DNA of 64,000 bases from an uncultured Dysgonomonas sp. (GCA_937995835.1 CALKIV010000025.1:1-64000); one strand, 5' to 3'. Shown: positions 8,450 to 17,988, counted from the stretch's first letter. A program made the numbers and translations. Notes: generated from the sequence alone by a model not told the origin.

Positions 8450-8892
8450 GTTCACAAATATTGTCAGACGAATATTTTATGAAGCAGGCGCTCATTGAAG
8501 CGCAAAATGCCTTCGCCAAAGGAGAAGTGCCTGTGGGAGCTGTCATTGTTTGCGATCAGAGAATCATTGCTCGAGCTCACAATCTGACAGAGACCCTCAA
8601 TGATGTAACGGCACATGCCGAGATGCAAGCCATAACGGCAGCTGCCAATGTGTTGGGTGGTAAATATTTAACCAATTGCACCTTGTATGTAACCTTAGAG
8701 CCTTGTCCAATGTGTGCAGGTGGATTGCTTTGGTCGCAGATCAGTAAAATTGTATATGGGGCTCAGGATGAGAAGCGTGGCTACTCGATCTATGAACCTA
8801 AATTGGCACACAAAAAAACGGAAATAATAGGAGGTGTTCTTGAAGATGAGTGTGCCACCTTGATCAAAGATTTCTTTAAAGAGAGAAGATAA
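8446..8892 (+). CDS. tadA: tRNA-specific adenosine deaminase
   Basis: TadA (148 residues) deaminates the wobble adenosine of tRNA-Arg(ACG) to inosine. The zinc-dependent cytidine-deaminase fold is clear: His-57 and the proton-shuttling Glu-59 in TAHAEMQAI, and Cys-87/Cys-90 in EPCPMCAGG. Length is typical. The start overlaps the end of the RHH-like gene by four bases. Confidence 0.95.
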   Translation: MSSQILSDEYFMKQALIEAQNAFAKGEVPVGAVIVCDQRIIARAHNLTETLNDVTAHAEMQAITAAANVLGGKYLTNCTLYVTLEPCPMCAGGLLWSQISKIVYGAQDEKRGYSIYEPKLAHKKTEIIGGVLEDECATLIKDFFKERR

Positions 8893-8998
8893 TTTTATTG
8901 TTTTCTTCAATTTTTTCACTTTTCTGTGCAGTGTTTTGTTTAATAAGTGCATCTAATTAAATAGAAACTCATCAATAAACAATAAGAATAATATTATT

Positions 8999-9727
8999 AT
9001 GAAGACAAAATTAAGTTTACTTATATTGATTGTGTCTGTGCTCGTTGTCTCATTGGTGTCCTGTGAATCGGATGGCTATTCTTTAGGAGATCAATATGTA
9101 TCAATTGCGACAGTAGACGCTTCAGAAAACGGTGAGGCAAATTCGTTTACCTTGGATGGAGGTACAACTCTGTTTGTAGCTGCTAGTGGTACGAACTATA
9201 AGCCAAGCAATCCTAGAGTGCTGATCAACTATACTATATTGGGTGACAATTATGGGGGATATGATCACGCTATCAAGTTGAATTATTATATGCAAGATAT
9301 TTTGACTAAGCCTACGGTTTATGTTGCGCCAGACGATAAGGAAGGACAAGACAAACTGGGATATGACAAAGTAAAGATAACTACTATGTTTGCCCGAGCT
9401 GGTTATATCACTATCGAGTATGGTATTAATGTAGGAGGACAAGACTCGCATTTTATCAATTTAGCACGTCTGTCTGAAGATCTGAAACAAAATGGTGATG
9501 AACCAATTAAATTAGAATTTCGTCATAATAAAGGAAAGGATGAAGAAAATCATGGTTCAGGCTTGATGTTTGTATGCTTCAGTATAGATGACTTTGTAAA
9601 AGCAAATGAAGGGTTAAAGGAACTCAAATTTGAAGTTAGCTGGGAAGAGTATAGTGGGGAGAAAAAAACGATGGAGTTGAAATATGCTTTACCGGAAACA
9701 GAAGTTGTACCAGAGCCTAGAAAATAA
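8999..9727 (+). CDS. NigD-like lipoprotein
   Basis: A 242-residue lipoprotein: hydrophobic leader and lipobox LVSC with Cys-22, then ESDGYSLGDQYVSIATV, the opening characteristic of the Bacteroidetes NigD-like family. The family is named for a gene near the nigrescin bacteriocin of Prevotella; most members, including this one, lie far from any bacteriocin locus and have no known function. The rest is beta-rich and suggests two beta-sandwich parts, ending in an acidic/basic tail. Monocistronic: about 105 bp from tadA and followed by a strong terminator. Confidence 0.8.
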   Translation: MKTKLSLLILIVSVLVVSLVSCESDGYSLGDQYVSIATVDASENGEANSFTLDGGTTLFVAASGTNYKPSNPRVLINYTILGDNYGGYDHAIKLNYYMQDILTKPTVYVAPDDKEGQDKLGYDKVKITTMFARAGYITIEYGINVGGQDSHFINLARLSEDLKQNGDEPIKLEFRHNKGKDEENHGSGLMFVCFSIDDFVKANEGLKELKFEVSWEEYSGEKKTMELKYALPETEVVPEPRK

Positions 9728-9758
9728 GAGCTCGTTTTTATAACTGAAGATATAACAT

Positions 9759-9802
9759 AAAGAAGGGGGAGGTTTAATCGAGCTTTCCCTTCTTTGCTTT
9801 TT
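9759..9802 (+). terminator. Terminator after the NigD-like gene
   Basis: AAAGAAGGGGGA (9759-9770) pairs with TTTCCCTTCTTT (9784-9795), nine Watson-Crick pairs plus an extension with two G-T pairs; T-run at 9798-9802. Confidence 0.8.
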
Positions 9803-9932
9803 GATGTTAATGCAACTTTATACTTGGATGAATAAATAATATTCGACCGAGCGAAAAATAGTTGACTAGCACCCGTTTCTAATTCTACAAACTTAATATG
9901 TCGATAGAATATCTTAATTAATTTTTCTATGC

Positions 9933-9962
9933 TTTGTATTCGGTAAAAAAGATGTATTTTTG
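9933..9962 (+). promoter_or_regulatory. Promoter of the Fur-family gene
   Basis: TTTG at 9933-9936 and TATTTTTG at 9955-9962 are 18 nt apart, close to the Bacteroides consensus. The ATG at 10000 follows after about 30 nt of leader. It may also drive purA. Confidence 0.6.
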
Positions 9963-9999
9963 CTTGTAGTGATATCTTACTTGTTTGTGAAATATTTTA

Positions 10000-10560
10000 A
10001 TGGATAATACAAAGATTAGAGAGCAGGTTAAAAATGAGTTTACAGATTATCTGACATTGCGAAAGCATCGGAAAACCCCCGAACGTTATGCAATCTTAGA
10101 TCATATCTATTCCACCAAAGGACATTTTGATATGGATACGCTGTATGTCTCAATGAAGGAGTCTAACTTCAGAGTTAGCCGTGCTACTTTGTATAACACC
10201 ATTGAGTTATTGCTCGACTGCGGGCTAGTAGTTAGGCACCAGTTTGGAGACAATGTAGCTCAGTATGAGCGAGCTTATGGTAACGAAAATCACCATCATG
10301 TGATCTGCCTAGAATGTGGTGCAGTGAAAGAATACAAAAATGTAGACATATTCACTCCAAGTCAACAGAAAAAGCTAAAACGATTTAAAATAAGTTATTA
10401 CAGCATGTATATCTATGGCATGTGTAGTGGCTGTGAGAAAAAACGTAAAGTAGCAGAGAAGGCAAAGAAAGCAGAAGAAAAACAGAAATTGCAGAATGGA
10501 GCAAGCAAAGCAAAGGTTGCCTCCAAAGACGCAAAACTAAATATAAAAAGAAATAAGTAA
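10000..10560 (+). CDS. Fur-family transcriptional regulator with a lysine-rich tail
   Basis: The 186-residue protein has the Fur winged helix in its N-terminal half (KTPERYAILDHIYSTKGHFD, then RVSRATLYNTIELLLDCGLV). A metal-binding half follows, with HHHVICLECGAV and a second Cys pair in MYIYGMCSGCEKK, fitting a structural Zn(Cys)4 site. Fur-family proteins sense iron, zinc or peroxide; the sequence does not tell which. About 40 residues after the second Cys pair form a Lys/Ala-rich tail (roughly 147-186) absent from standard Fur. purA starts 30 bp downstream, so they may be co-transcribed. Confidence 0.9.
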   Translation: MDNTKIREQVKNEFTDYLTLRKHRKTPERYAILDHIYSTKGHFDMDTLYVSMKESNFRVSRATLYNTIELLLDCGLVVRHQFGDNVAQYERAYGNENHHHVICLECGAVKEYKNVDIFTPSQQKKLKRFKISYYSMYIYGMCSGCEKKRKVAEKAKKAEEKQKLQNGASKAKVASKDAKLNIKRNK

Positions 10561-10589
10561 TTTTAATCAGAACCATAATATATAAATAC

Positions 10590-11855
10590 ATGAAAGTAGA
10601 TGTACTGTTAGGTTTACAGTGGGGTGATGAAGGTAAAGGGAAAATAGTAGACGTGCTAACGCCTCAATATGAGATTATAGCTCGTTTTCAAGGTGGTCCC
10701 AATGCAGGGCATACCCTAGAGTTTGAAGGAGAGAAGTATGTACTTCGTTCCGTTCCTTCGGGAATATTCCAAGGAAACAAAGCCAACATCATCGGAAATG
10801 GTGTGGTATTAGATCCAGCTTTGTTTAAAGACGAAATAGCGTCACTAGAAGCTTCAGGGCACGATTTGACAAAACGTCTGAAAATTTCTAAAAAGGCTCA
10901 CTTGATTCTTCCTACCCATCGCTTGCTAGATGCTTGTTATGAGTCGGCAAAAGGAGACGCTAAAATAGGAACAACGGGAAGAGGTATAGGGCCTACTTAT
11001 ACTGATAAAGTTGGCCGTGGAGGACTAAGAGTTGGAGACCTATTGCACAACTTCCAAGAAAAGTATGAGAAAAAACGCAAACGCCATCTGGAAATATTGG
11101 CACAATATAACTTTGATATTTCTCAACTTGAGGAAATAGAGAAAAAATGGTTCATCGGTGTCGAAAAGCTGAAAGAGTTTGAGTTTATTGACAGCGAGCA
11201 TGAAATCAATAGAGCCATCGTTGCGGATAAGAAAGTTTTGGCTGAGGGAGCTCAAGGTACAATGCTTGACATCGACTTTGGTTCATATCCATTCGTAACA
11301 TCGTCTAACACCATCTCAGCAGGTGCTTGTATTGGGCTTGGGGTAGCTCCTAGTGCTATCGGAGATGTGTTTGGTATCTTCAAAGCTTATTGTACACGTG
11401 TAGGTAGTGGTCCATTCCCGACCGAATTGTTTGACGAAACAGGAGACAAACTTAGAGAGTTGGGTCATGAGTATGGTGCAGTAACAGGTCGTGAACGTCG
11501 TTGTGGATGGATCGATCTAGTGGCTCTAAAATATGCCATTATGGTGAATGGTGTCACTAAACTGATCATGATGAAGAGTGATGTGTTAGATACCTTCCCT
11601 ACAATAAAAGCTTGTGTGGCTTATGAAATAGATGGCAAGCAAGTAACTGAATTCCCTTTCGAGATAGAAGATAACATCAAACCTATCTATAAAGAACTGA
11701 AAGGCTGGGAAATTGATATGACTAAAATTCGTTCGGAAAAAGAATTCCCGAAAGAGTTTTCAGAATACGTTGCTTTCCTTGAAAAAGAATTGGGTGTTGC
11801 TATCCATATTGTTTCAGTAGGACCAGATAGAGATCAGACGATCACTTTGAAGTAA
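10590..11855 (+). CDS. purA: Adenylosuccinate synthetase
   Basis: PurA (421 residues) joins IMP and aspartate using GTP, the first step from IMP to AMP. The GTP-binding signature GLQWGDEGKGK is at residues 7-17, and the GPTYTDKVGR and VTGRERRCGWID motifs are present. Length is standard. purB, which acts next, lies about 6 kb downstream in the same direction but not in the same operon. The gene follows the Fur-family regulator and ends at a strong hairpin. Confidence 0.97.
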   Translation: MKVDVLLGLQWGDEGKGKIVDVLTPQYEIIARFQGGPNAGHTLEFEGEKYVLRSVPSGIFQGNKANIIGNGVVLDPALFKDEIASLEASGHDLTKRLKISKKAHLILPTHRLLDACYESAKGDAKIGTTGRGIGPTYTDKVGRGGLRVGDLLHNFQEKYEKKRKRHLEILAQYNFDISQLEEIEKKWFIGVEKLKEFEFIDSEHEINRAIVADKKVLAEGAQGTMLDIDFGSYPFVTSSNTISAGACIGLGVAPSAIGDVFGIFKAYCTRVGSGPFPTELFDETGDKLRELGHEYGAVTGRERRCGWIDLVALKYAIMVNGVTKLIMMKSDVLDTFPTIKACVAYEIDGKQVTEFPFEIEDNIKPIYKELKGWEIDMTKIRSEKEFPKEFSEYVAFLEKELGVAIHIVSVGPDRDQTITLK

Positions 11856-11894
11856 GTTCGATACCCGTCTGAAAGCTAAATAATCACAAATAAT

Positions 11895-11940
11895 AGAGCA
11901 AAAGTGTGTCTGCCTTAGGTTTTGGCATATCTTTTGCTCT
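11895..11940 (+). terminator. Hairpin terminator after purA
   Basis: AGAGCAAAAG (11895-11904) pairs perfectly with CTTTTGCTCT (11931-11940). The T-run is weak (TATGTTTG follows), so termination may be partial. Confidence 0.55.
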
Positions 11941-11969
11941 TATGTTTGTATAACTATAAAAATGATTTT

Positions 11970-12656
11970 ATGACAACGTATTGGATCTTGTTTGGTTTAA
12001 TAGCATTGGCAAGCTATGGAGTTTCTGCCATGCTGCAAAGTAGATTTAAGAAATATTCTAAAGTTCCGATGACCAACGGAATGACGGGGCGTGATGTTGC
12101 TGAAAAAATGTTGCATGACAATGGTATCTATGATGTGAAGGTGATCTCTACTCCCGGAGCATTGACAGACCATTACAACCCGATGAATAAGACGATTAAT
12201 CTGAGTGAGCCGGTTTATAATATGAATAGTGTAGCTGCTGCTGCAGTTGCTGCGCATGAAACAGGGCATGCCGTGCAGCATGCTGTGCAATATGCGCCCT
12301 TGAAGATGAGATCGGCGCTTGTGCCTATGGTGAGCTTTAGCTCTAAATGGGTAATGTGGGTATTGTTGGCAGGTATATTGCTGATTCAAACTTTTCCAAC
12401 CCTCATCTGGGTAGGTATAGCTTTGTTTGCTGTCACTACGCTGTTTAGTTTTATTACGCTTCCCGTAGAAATCGATGCTAGCCAGAGAGCTTTAGCTTGG
12501 CTAAATAATGCAGGAGTGACCAACAATAGTAACTATCCATATGCCAAAGATGCTTTGAAATGGGCGGCTTATACCTATGTGGTGGCTGCATTAAGCTCTT
12601 TAGCCACTCTGTTTTATTATATTATGATAGCCTTGAGTGGCAGCCGTAGAAACTAA
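11970..12656 (+). CDS. YugP-type neutral zinc metallopeptidase, membrane-bound
   Basis: The 228-residue protein has the zinc motif HETGH at about residues 96-100 (AAHETGHAVQHA). One hydrophobic helix lies near the N terminus and several lie in the second half, as in the YugP/Zn_peptidase_2 family. The start is placed at 11970, where MTTYWILFGLIALASYG begins the first membrane helix; the in-frame ATG at 11922 lies within the purA terminator hairpin. Substrates of this family are unknown; a role in membrane-protein quality control is a guess. It is followed by its own terminator. Confidence 0.88.
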   Translation: MTTYWILFGLIALASYGVSAMLQSRFKKYSKVPMTNGMTGRDVAEKMLHDNGIYDVKVISTPGALTDHYNPMNKTINLSEPVYNMNSVAAAAVAAHETGHAVQHAVQYAPLKMRSALVPMVSFSSKWVMWVLLAGILLIQTFPTLIWVGIALFAVTTLFSFITLPVEIDASQRALAWLNNAGVTNNSNYPYAKDALKWAAYTYVVAALSSLATLFYYIMIALSGSRRN

Positions 12657-12686
12657 AAGAGAACTGAAAAAAATACATTTTTAGAG

Positions 12687-12716
12687 AAGAGCAATCGGTT
12701 AAAGATTGCTCTTTTT
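12687..12716 (+). terminator. Terminator after the YugP-type gene
   Basis: AAGAGCAATC (12687-12696) pairs perfectly with GATTGCTCTT (12704-12713), 7-nt loop, T-run at 12712-12716. Confidence 0.85.
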
Positions 12717-12810
12717 GCTCTCTTATTTGATTTTGTTTTATCTTTGAAGACTCTATGAGAGTTTCTTAAGACTTTAAAAATAAACTCAGATAAAAAATAA
12801 AAACAAATAG

Positions 12811-13965
12811 ATGAAGTTTGCTATTCTGATTATTATATTGATATACTTGCTTGCCAATGTATATGTATTTCATCGTATTTGGGTCAGTATGCCCCCTAAT
12901 ACACCTATGCGTATCTCGTTGCTTGTGGTGGCAGCCCTTTTGTTGCTATCGCTTATTTTCACCTTTACACTTGGCGAGTCGCTTCCGGTGGGGCTTACCT
13001 CTGTGCTCTATACGGTAGGTTCTTCGTGGTTGTTTATTCTTATATATTTTGTATTGGCATTCTTGGTGCAGGATATCATCTTGCTGATCAATAGAATTCA
13101 TGAATTTATTCCTAAAGAAATGTTTTCCCAGTTTTCTAAAGGAAATTGGGTCACTATGCTGTTTACTTTCACCTTCATCACTTTGCTGATGGTTGGGGGG
13201 TATTTGCATTATAATCATAAACAAAGAGTATATCTTCCTCTTGAAATAGCAAAACCATTAAGTAATGACACTTTATCTACTAATTGTTTGAAGATTGTAG
13301 GCATTTCAGACCTTCATCTAGGTTATACGATTGGCAATAGTGAGTTAGAAAAATGGATAGAACAGATCAACAAAGAGAATCCAGACCTTATTCTCATTGC
13401 TGGTGATGTTATAGACAATAGTTTGCGACCAGTGGAGCAAGCAAATATGGCAGAAACATTGAAAAAGCTTAAAGCCAAAAAGGGAATATATGCTTGCTTG
13501 GGAAATCATGAATATATTGGAGGGGTGGCAACCACTAGAGGAGAATTAACCTTTTTTGATCGTGCCGGAATAAAACTTCTGAGAGACGATGTAGTGGAAC
13601 TTGATAGTTGTCTCTACATTGTGGGCAGGGATGATAAGTCAAACAAGAGACGCCAATCGCTTTCGGAATTGACAAAGAGATTAGACAAATCGAAACCAAT
13701 TCTTTTGCTCGATCACCAACCATTCGATCTGCATGAAGCCGCAGAAAATGGGATTGACCTGCAATTGTCAGGACATACCCACAAGGGGCAAGTATGGCCT
13801 GTGTCTATTATCACCAAACTGATTTATGAGATCGACCATGGATATTTGAAAAAAGATAATACTCACATCTATGTCAGTTCAGGAATTGGCATTTGGGGAG
13901 GAAAATTCAGAATAGGCACACAGTCAGAATATGTCGTATTCGAACTAACTGGAGTTAAGCCATGA
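12811..13965 (+). CDS. Membrane-anchored metallophosphoesterase, copy 1
   Basis: A 384-residue protein with about four hydrophobic helices in the first 130 residues and a calcineurin-like phosphoesterase domain after that. Metal-binding motifs are complete: DLHLG near 167-171, GDVID near 198, GNHE near 231-234, HQPFD near 305 and GHTH near 322. It belongs to the YkuE/YaeI-like branch, whose members act at the membrane, some on UDP-lipid-A precursors; this substrate is unknown. Its stop overlaps the start of a paralogue by four bases, so the two are made together. Confidence 0.88.
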   Translation: MKFAILIIILIYLLANVYVFHRIWVSMPPNTPMRISLLVVAALLLLSLIFTFTLGESLPVGLTSVLYTVGSSWLFILIYFVLAFLVQDIILLINRIHEFIPKEMFSQFSKGNWVTMLFTFTFITLLMVGGYLHYNHKQRVYLPLEIAKPLSNDTLSTNCLKIVGISDLHLGYTIGNSELEKWIEQINKENPDLILIAGDVIDNSLRPVEQANMAETLKKLKAKKGIYACLGNHEYIGGVATTRGELTFFDRAGIKLLRDDVVELDSCLYIVGRDDKSNKRRQSLSELTKRLDKSKPILLLDHQPFDLHEAAENGIDLQLSGHTHKGQVWPVSIITKLIYEIDHGYLKKDNTHIYVSSGIGIWGGKFRIGTQSEYVVFELTGVKP

Positions 13966-15101
13966 GAGTGTTTTTTAATGCAATAGTGGTACAAGTCGTC
14001 CTCAGTGCCTATGTGCTGTGGCGAGGATGGAACGGTTTCCCGAAGAAGAAAGTAGTTCGATTACCTTTTTTAGCGATCTTTGTCATCGAATTGGTTATTT
14101 ACTTGCTAGGATTCTTCTTTGCAGACAAAATCGGTTTGCCCTATCTGCATCATATAGCATGGATTGGCACCACATGGATGGTCTTTATCCTTTATATGTC
14201 GGCGCTACTTTTGCCTTACGATTTAGTGCGTTTTATCAATAAAAAGAAACGCATACTGCCCAAGAATATTGACTTGGCGAGATCTAAAGAAAGAGTCTAT
14301 TACTATGTTTTTAGTCTTGTGTTGGTTATTGGTTCCATGCTTTGGGGCAATTACAGATTCAATAATCCGGTCATTACTCATCAGACGATAGATATTCAAA
14401 AGGAATCGAAGATTGATAAATTGAGAATCGTCATGGCATCTGACTTGCATGTGGGTTATCTGATCAGGCGAGATATGGCTGCCAAGTATGTTGATCAGAT
14501 TATGGAGCAAAAGCCCGATATGATTCTTTTGGTAGGTGATATCATTGATTTTGATATCTATTCAGTCAAGCAGCAACATATGGAGGAGGAATTTAAGAGA
14601 CTTCATGCTCCCTATGGGGTATATGCTGTTACCGGCAATCACGAATATATAGGGCTGAAAGGAGAAGAACCATTTGAGAAACCCCGTTGGTTGTCCGAAC
14701 ATGCTGACATGATTGCTCTTCGAGATTCTGTTGTATTGGTCGATAATGCATTGTATATCGTTGGTAGAGAAGATAACACGTTTGTTCATCGGAAAACATT
14801 GGAATCCTTGATGGATAGTGTGGATACCAAGTTACCTGTTATTTTGATGAATCATCAGCCACATGATATTCACGAAGCTGATAGAAATCAGATCGATCTG
14901 GCATTTTATGGACATACGCACAATGGACAATTTTTTCCCAATAATATAGCGGTGAAGTTTTTGTATGAGAAGCCCTACGGATATAAAAAAATAAACGATT
15001 CTCATGTTTATATATCCAGTGGATTAGGTCTGGCCGGACCACAATATAGGATTGGGACAGTATCAGAAATTGTCGTTTTTGATGTCAATTTCAACAAATG
15101 A
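13962..15101 (+). CDS. Membrane-anchored metallophosphoesterase, copy 2
   Basis: A 379-residue paralogue of the upstream gene with the same plan: hydrophobic helices up to about residue 130, then DLHVG near 159, GDIID near 190, GNHE near 225, HQPHD and GHTHNGQ near 316. All catalytic motifs are intact in both copies. The start overlaps the upstream stop by four bases (ATGA). Sequences have diverged widely outside the motifs, so the duplication is old. The pair may form a heteromer or act on different substrates. Confidence 0.88.
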   Translation: MRVFFNAIVVQVVLSAYVLWRGWNGFPKKKVVRLPFLAIFVIELVIYLLGFFFADKIGLPYLHHIAWIGTTWMVFILYMSALLLPYDLVRFINKKKRILPKNIDLARSKERVYYYVFSLVLVIGSMLWGNYRFNNPVITHQTIDIQKESKIDKLRIVMASDLHVGYLIRRDMAAKYVDQIMEQKPDMILLVGDIIDFDIYSVKQQHMEEEFKRLHAPYGVYAVTGNHEYIGLKGEEPFEKPRWLSEHADMIALRDSVVLVDNALYIVGREDNTFVHRKTLESLMDSVDTKLPVILMNHQPHDIHEADRNQIDLAFYGHTHNGQFFPNNIAVKFLYEKPYGYKKINDSHVYISSGLGLAGPQYRIGTVSEIVVFDVNFNK

Positions 15102-15172
15102 TGCTTATCTTTATCTCCTGAAAACTACGTGTTATCAATATATTTGACTACATTAAATCATTTGAAGCGTCG

Positions 15173-16831
15173 ATGTTAAAATCGTTATATATAAAAAATT
15201 ATGCATTGATCGATAGTCTGGAAATAGACTTCGAATCAGGCTTTTCTGTCATCACCGGTGAAACAGGTGCTGGTAAATCTATCATTTTGGGAGCTCTGTC
15301 GCTTATATTGGGACAAAGAGCAGATATGAAAGCCATCAAAAAAGATGCTGACAAGTGCATCATTGAAGGCACATTTGATGTCTCGGCTTATGACTTGAAA
15401 GATTTTTGCGTAGAAAATGATATAGAATACGATCCCCAAACGTATATCCTACGTCGTGAAATTTTGTCAGCCGGTAAGTCAAGAGCTTTTATCAATGATT
15501 CGCCAACAGGCTTGAATGAGCTGAAACTGTTGGGAGAACAATTGATTGATATTCATTCGCAACACGAAAATTTGTTGCTGTCTGATAATCACTTTCAGTT
15601 GCAAGTAGTTGATACACTTGCTGGAAATAAAAAATTGTTGAACGAATATAAAGAGACTTTCAAAGCATTTAAGTCTGCTGAAAAAGAGCTGACAGATCAG
15701 CGTAATGCAATTGAAAAAACGAAAGCAGAAGAAGAGTTTTTTCGTTTTCAGTATACAGCCTTGCAAGATGCCCACCTAAGCGATGGAGAACAAGAAGAGC
15801 TAGAACTGGAGTTAGAGACGTTAAATCATGCAGAGGATATAAAATCGGGTCTGTATAAAATACATAAATTGCTTTCGGATGATGAAATGGGAATCGTTTC
15901 TTCACTGAAAGAGAGTTTGAGTACAGCTCAACATTTATCGAAAGTGTATGCACAGGCTAACGAAATGTCGTCGAGAATAGAAACAGCCTACATAGACCTA
16001 AACGATATGAGTGCCAATCTGGAACGAATGGCAGAAGATGTAGAGTTTAGTCCCGAACGCTTGGAGCTTGTGCAACAGCGCTTGGATATGATCTATGGAC
16101 TGCAAGCTCGCCACAAGATGAGCACCGTGGCAGAACTGTTGACCTATCAGAAAGAGTTGGAAGAAAAACTAAATCAGATCGATCTTTCAGACGAGCATTT
16201 GAAGCAACTGGAAAAACAGCTGACAGCGAAGAAAGATGCTGCATTGACTCTCTCTACTAAGCTTTCTAAGCAGCGCAAGACAGCAACCAAAACGATAGAA
16301 AAAACGTTGGTGGACAAGATCGCACCTCTAGGAATGCCTAATGTGCGCTTTGAATGTCAAATGACACCTAAAAAAGAACCGGATATTACTGGCGAGGACG
16401 ACTTGGAATTTCTTTTCTCTGCCAATAAAAATATGACCCTCCAACCTGTGGCACAGATAGCCTCAGGAGGTGAGATCTCTCGATTCATGCTCTGCCTAAA
16501 ATCGATGATTGCAGGGGCAACAGCACTGCCTTCCATTATTTTCGATGAGGTAGATACCGGAGTTTCGGGAGAGATTGCTGATAAGATGGGCTTGATCATG
16601 AAAGAGTTTGGACAAAATATGCAGGTACTTGCCATCACGCATTTGCCACAGATTGCAGCTAAAGGAAAAGCTCACTACAAAGTGTATAAAGAGGATTCGG
16701 AAAAAAGTACCGTTACCAATCTGATCAGACTGACAGACGAACAGCGCCTGAACGAGATAGCAGGGATGCTGAGTGGGGCAACGGTGACTGATGCAGCCAA
16801 AGAAAATGCAAAAGCGATGTTGGGTTTTTAA
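15173..16831 (+). CDS. recN: DNA repair protein RecN
   Basis: RecN (552 residues) is an SMC-like ATPase for double-strand break repair. Walker A GETGAGKS lies at about 29-36. A long coiled coil spans about 155-375 and is interrupted by a short hinge. The ABC signature and Walker B follow in IASGGEISRFMLCL and IIFDEVDTGVSGEIA near 430-465. Length matches the family. The DegT-type aminotransferase begins 10 bp downstream. Confidence 0.96.
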   Translation: MLKSLYIKNYALIDSLEIDFESGFSVITGETGAGKSIILGALSLILGQRADMKAIKKDADKCIIEGTFDVSAYDLKDFCVENDIEYDPQTYILRREILSAGKSRAFINDSPTGLNELKLLGEQLIDIHSQHENLLLSDNHFQLQVVDTLAGNKKLLNEYKETFKAFKSAEKELTDQRNAIEKTKAEEEFFRFQYTALQDAHLSDGEQEELELELETLNHAEDIKSGLYKIHKLLSDDEMGIVSSLKESLSTAQHLSKVYAQANEMSSRIETAYIDLNDMSANLERMAEDVEFSPERLELVQQRLDMIYGLQARHKMSTVAELLTYQKELEEKLNQIDLSDEHLKQLEKQLTAKKDAALTLSTKLSKQRKTATKTIEKTLVDKIAPLGMPNVRFECQMTPKKEPDITGEDDLEFLFSANKNMTLQPVAQIASGGEISRFMLCLKSMIAGATALPSIIFDEVDTGVSGEIADKMGLIMKEFGQNMQVLAITHLPQIAAKGKAHYKVYKEDSEKSTVTNLIRLTDEQRLNEIAGMLSGATVTDAAKENAKAMLGF

Positions 16832-16840
16832 CCTTTTGAT

Positions 16841-17944
16841 ATGATGAATATCCCATTTTTAGACTTACAACGAGAACAGAAAGCCTACGAAGCAGAATTG
16901 CAAGAGGTGATTGCTCGTGTCGTCAAATCGGGATGGTATATTCAAGGAAAAGAGAAACAAAATTTTGAGCAAAAATATGCTGACTATTGTGGTGTGAATC
17001 ATTGTGTTGGGGTGGGAAATGGCTTGGATGCCATCCGTCTGATTTTGTTGGCTTATCTGGAATTAGGAGTATTGTCTCTTGGAGATGAGGTGATTGTGCC
17101 AACCAATTCGTTTGTCGCTTCAGCTTTGGCAGTCAGTCAATGTGGTTTGATGCCAGTATTTGCAGATTGCAATTCTGAGACTTACAACCTTGATAGAGAG
17201 ACAGTAGAGCCACAAATAACTAAACGAGCAAAAGCTATTCTTGTTGTGCATCTTTATGGGCAAGTGAGCGATATGCAGCAACTGAAAGAGCTTGCCTCAA
17301 AATATCATCTAAAACTGATAGAAGATGCCGCACAGGCACACGGAGCGCGCTATGATGGTATTCGTGCAGGGGCTTTGGGTGATGCCGGCGCATTTAGTTT
17401 TTACCCCGCTAAAAACTTGGGAGCTTTGGGTGATGCCGGGGCTGTGACCACCAATGATGACGCTTTGGCAATGATGGTTAGGCAATTGAGTAATTATGGG
17501 TCTTCAGAAAAATATATCTATCCACGCAAGGGGATCAACTCCAGACTGGATGAACTGCAGGCGGCTGTATTGTCGTTTAAATTAGATCAGCTAGATACGG
17601 AAAATGAAAAACGAAAAACAATAGCCAAACAATATCAAGAGGGTATTAAAAATATAAAAATAATACAACCTCTGGTCAACAATTTCGACGCTCATGTGTT
17701 TCATATATACACAGTCAGAACAGCACAAAGAGATAAGCTGAAAAGATATCTTTCTGAAAATGGGATTGATACACAAATACATTACCCGATATGTATTCAC
17801 AAACAAGATGCATATCAAGAGTGTCAGGCTCTCTCATTTATGGTGGCTGAGACCTTGCAAAATGAAGTGTTGAGTATACCAATTTTTCCGAGTCTGACTC
17901 AAAAGGAAATTAATTACATTATTGAAATTCTAAATCGTTGGTAA
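16841..17944 (+). CDS. DegT/DnrJ/EryC1-family PLP-dependent sugar aminotransferase
   Basis: The 367-residue enzyme belongs to the family that aminates nucleotide-linked keto sugars. The fold-type I PLP site is visible: EDAAQAHGA (Asp that contacts the PLP ring nitrogen) and the Schiff-base Lys near residue 191 in FYPAKNLGALGDAG. Closest in feel to the FdtB/QdtB/WecE group, which makes 3- or 4-amino sugars for O-antigen or S-layer glycans; the substrate cannot be read from sequence. No partner sugar genes lie nearby, and it sits 10 bp after recN, probably on the same transcript. Two ATGs (16841, 16844) are possible starts. Confidence 0.9.
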   Translation: MMNIPFLDLQREQKAYEAELQEVIARVVKSGWYIQGKEKQNFEQKYADYCGVNHCVGVGNGLDAIRLILLAYLELGVLSLGDEVIVPTNSFVASALAVSQCGLMPVFADCNSETYNLDRETVEPQITKRAKAILVVHLYGQVSDMQQLKELASKYHLKLIEDAAQAHGARYDGIRAGALGDAGAFSFYPAKNLGALGDAGAVTTNDDALAMMVRQLSNYGSSEKYIYPRKGINSRLDELQAAVLSFKLDQLDTENEKRKTIAKQYQEGIKNIKIIQPLVNNFDAHVFHIYTVRTAQRDKLKRYLSENGIDTQIHYPICIHKQDAYQECQALSFMVAETLQNEVLSIPIFPSLTQKEINYIIEILNRW

Positions 17945-17980
17945 ATTTTTAATATTTATGTAAATAACAAGTTTTTATTG

Positions 17981-17988
17981 TATATTTG
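17981..17988 (+). promoter_or_regulatory. -7 element of the purB promoter
   Basis: TATATTTG matches TAnnTTTG. The -33 region has only a weak TTTA match. The predicted leader before the purB ATG at 18082 is about 85-90 nt. Confidence 0.5.
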
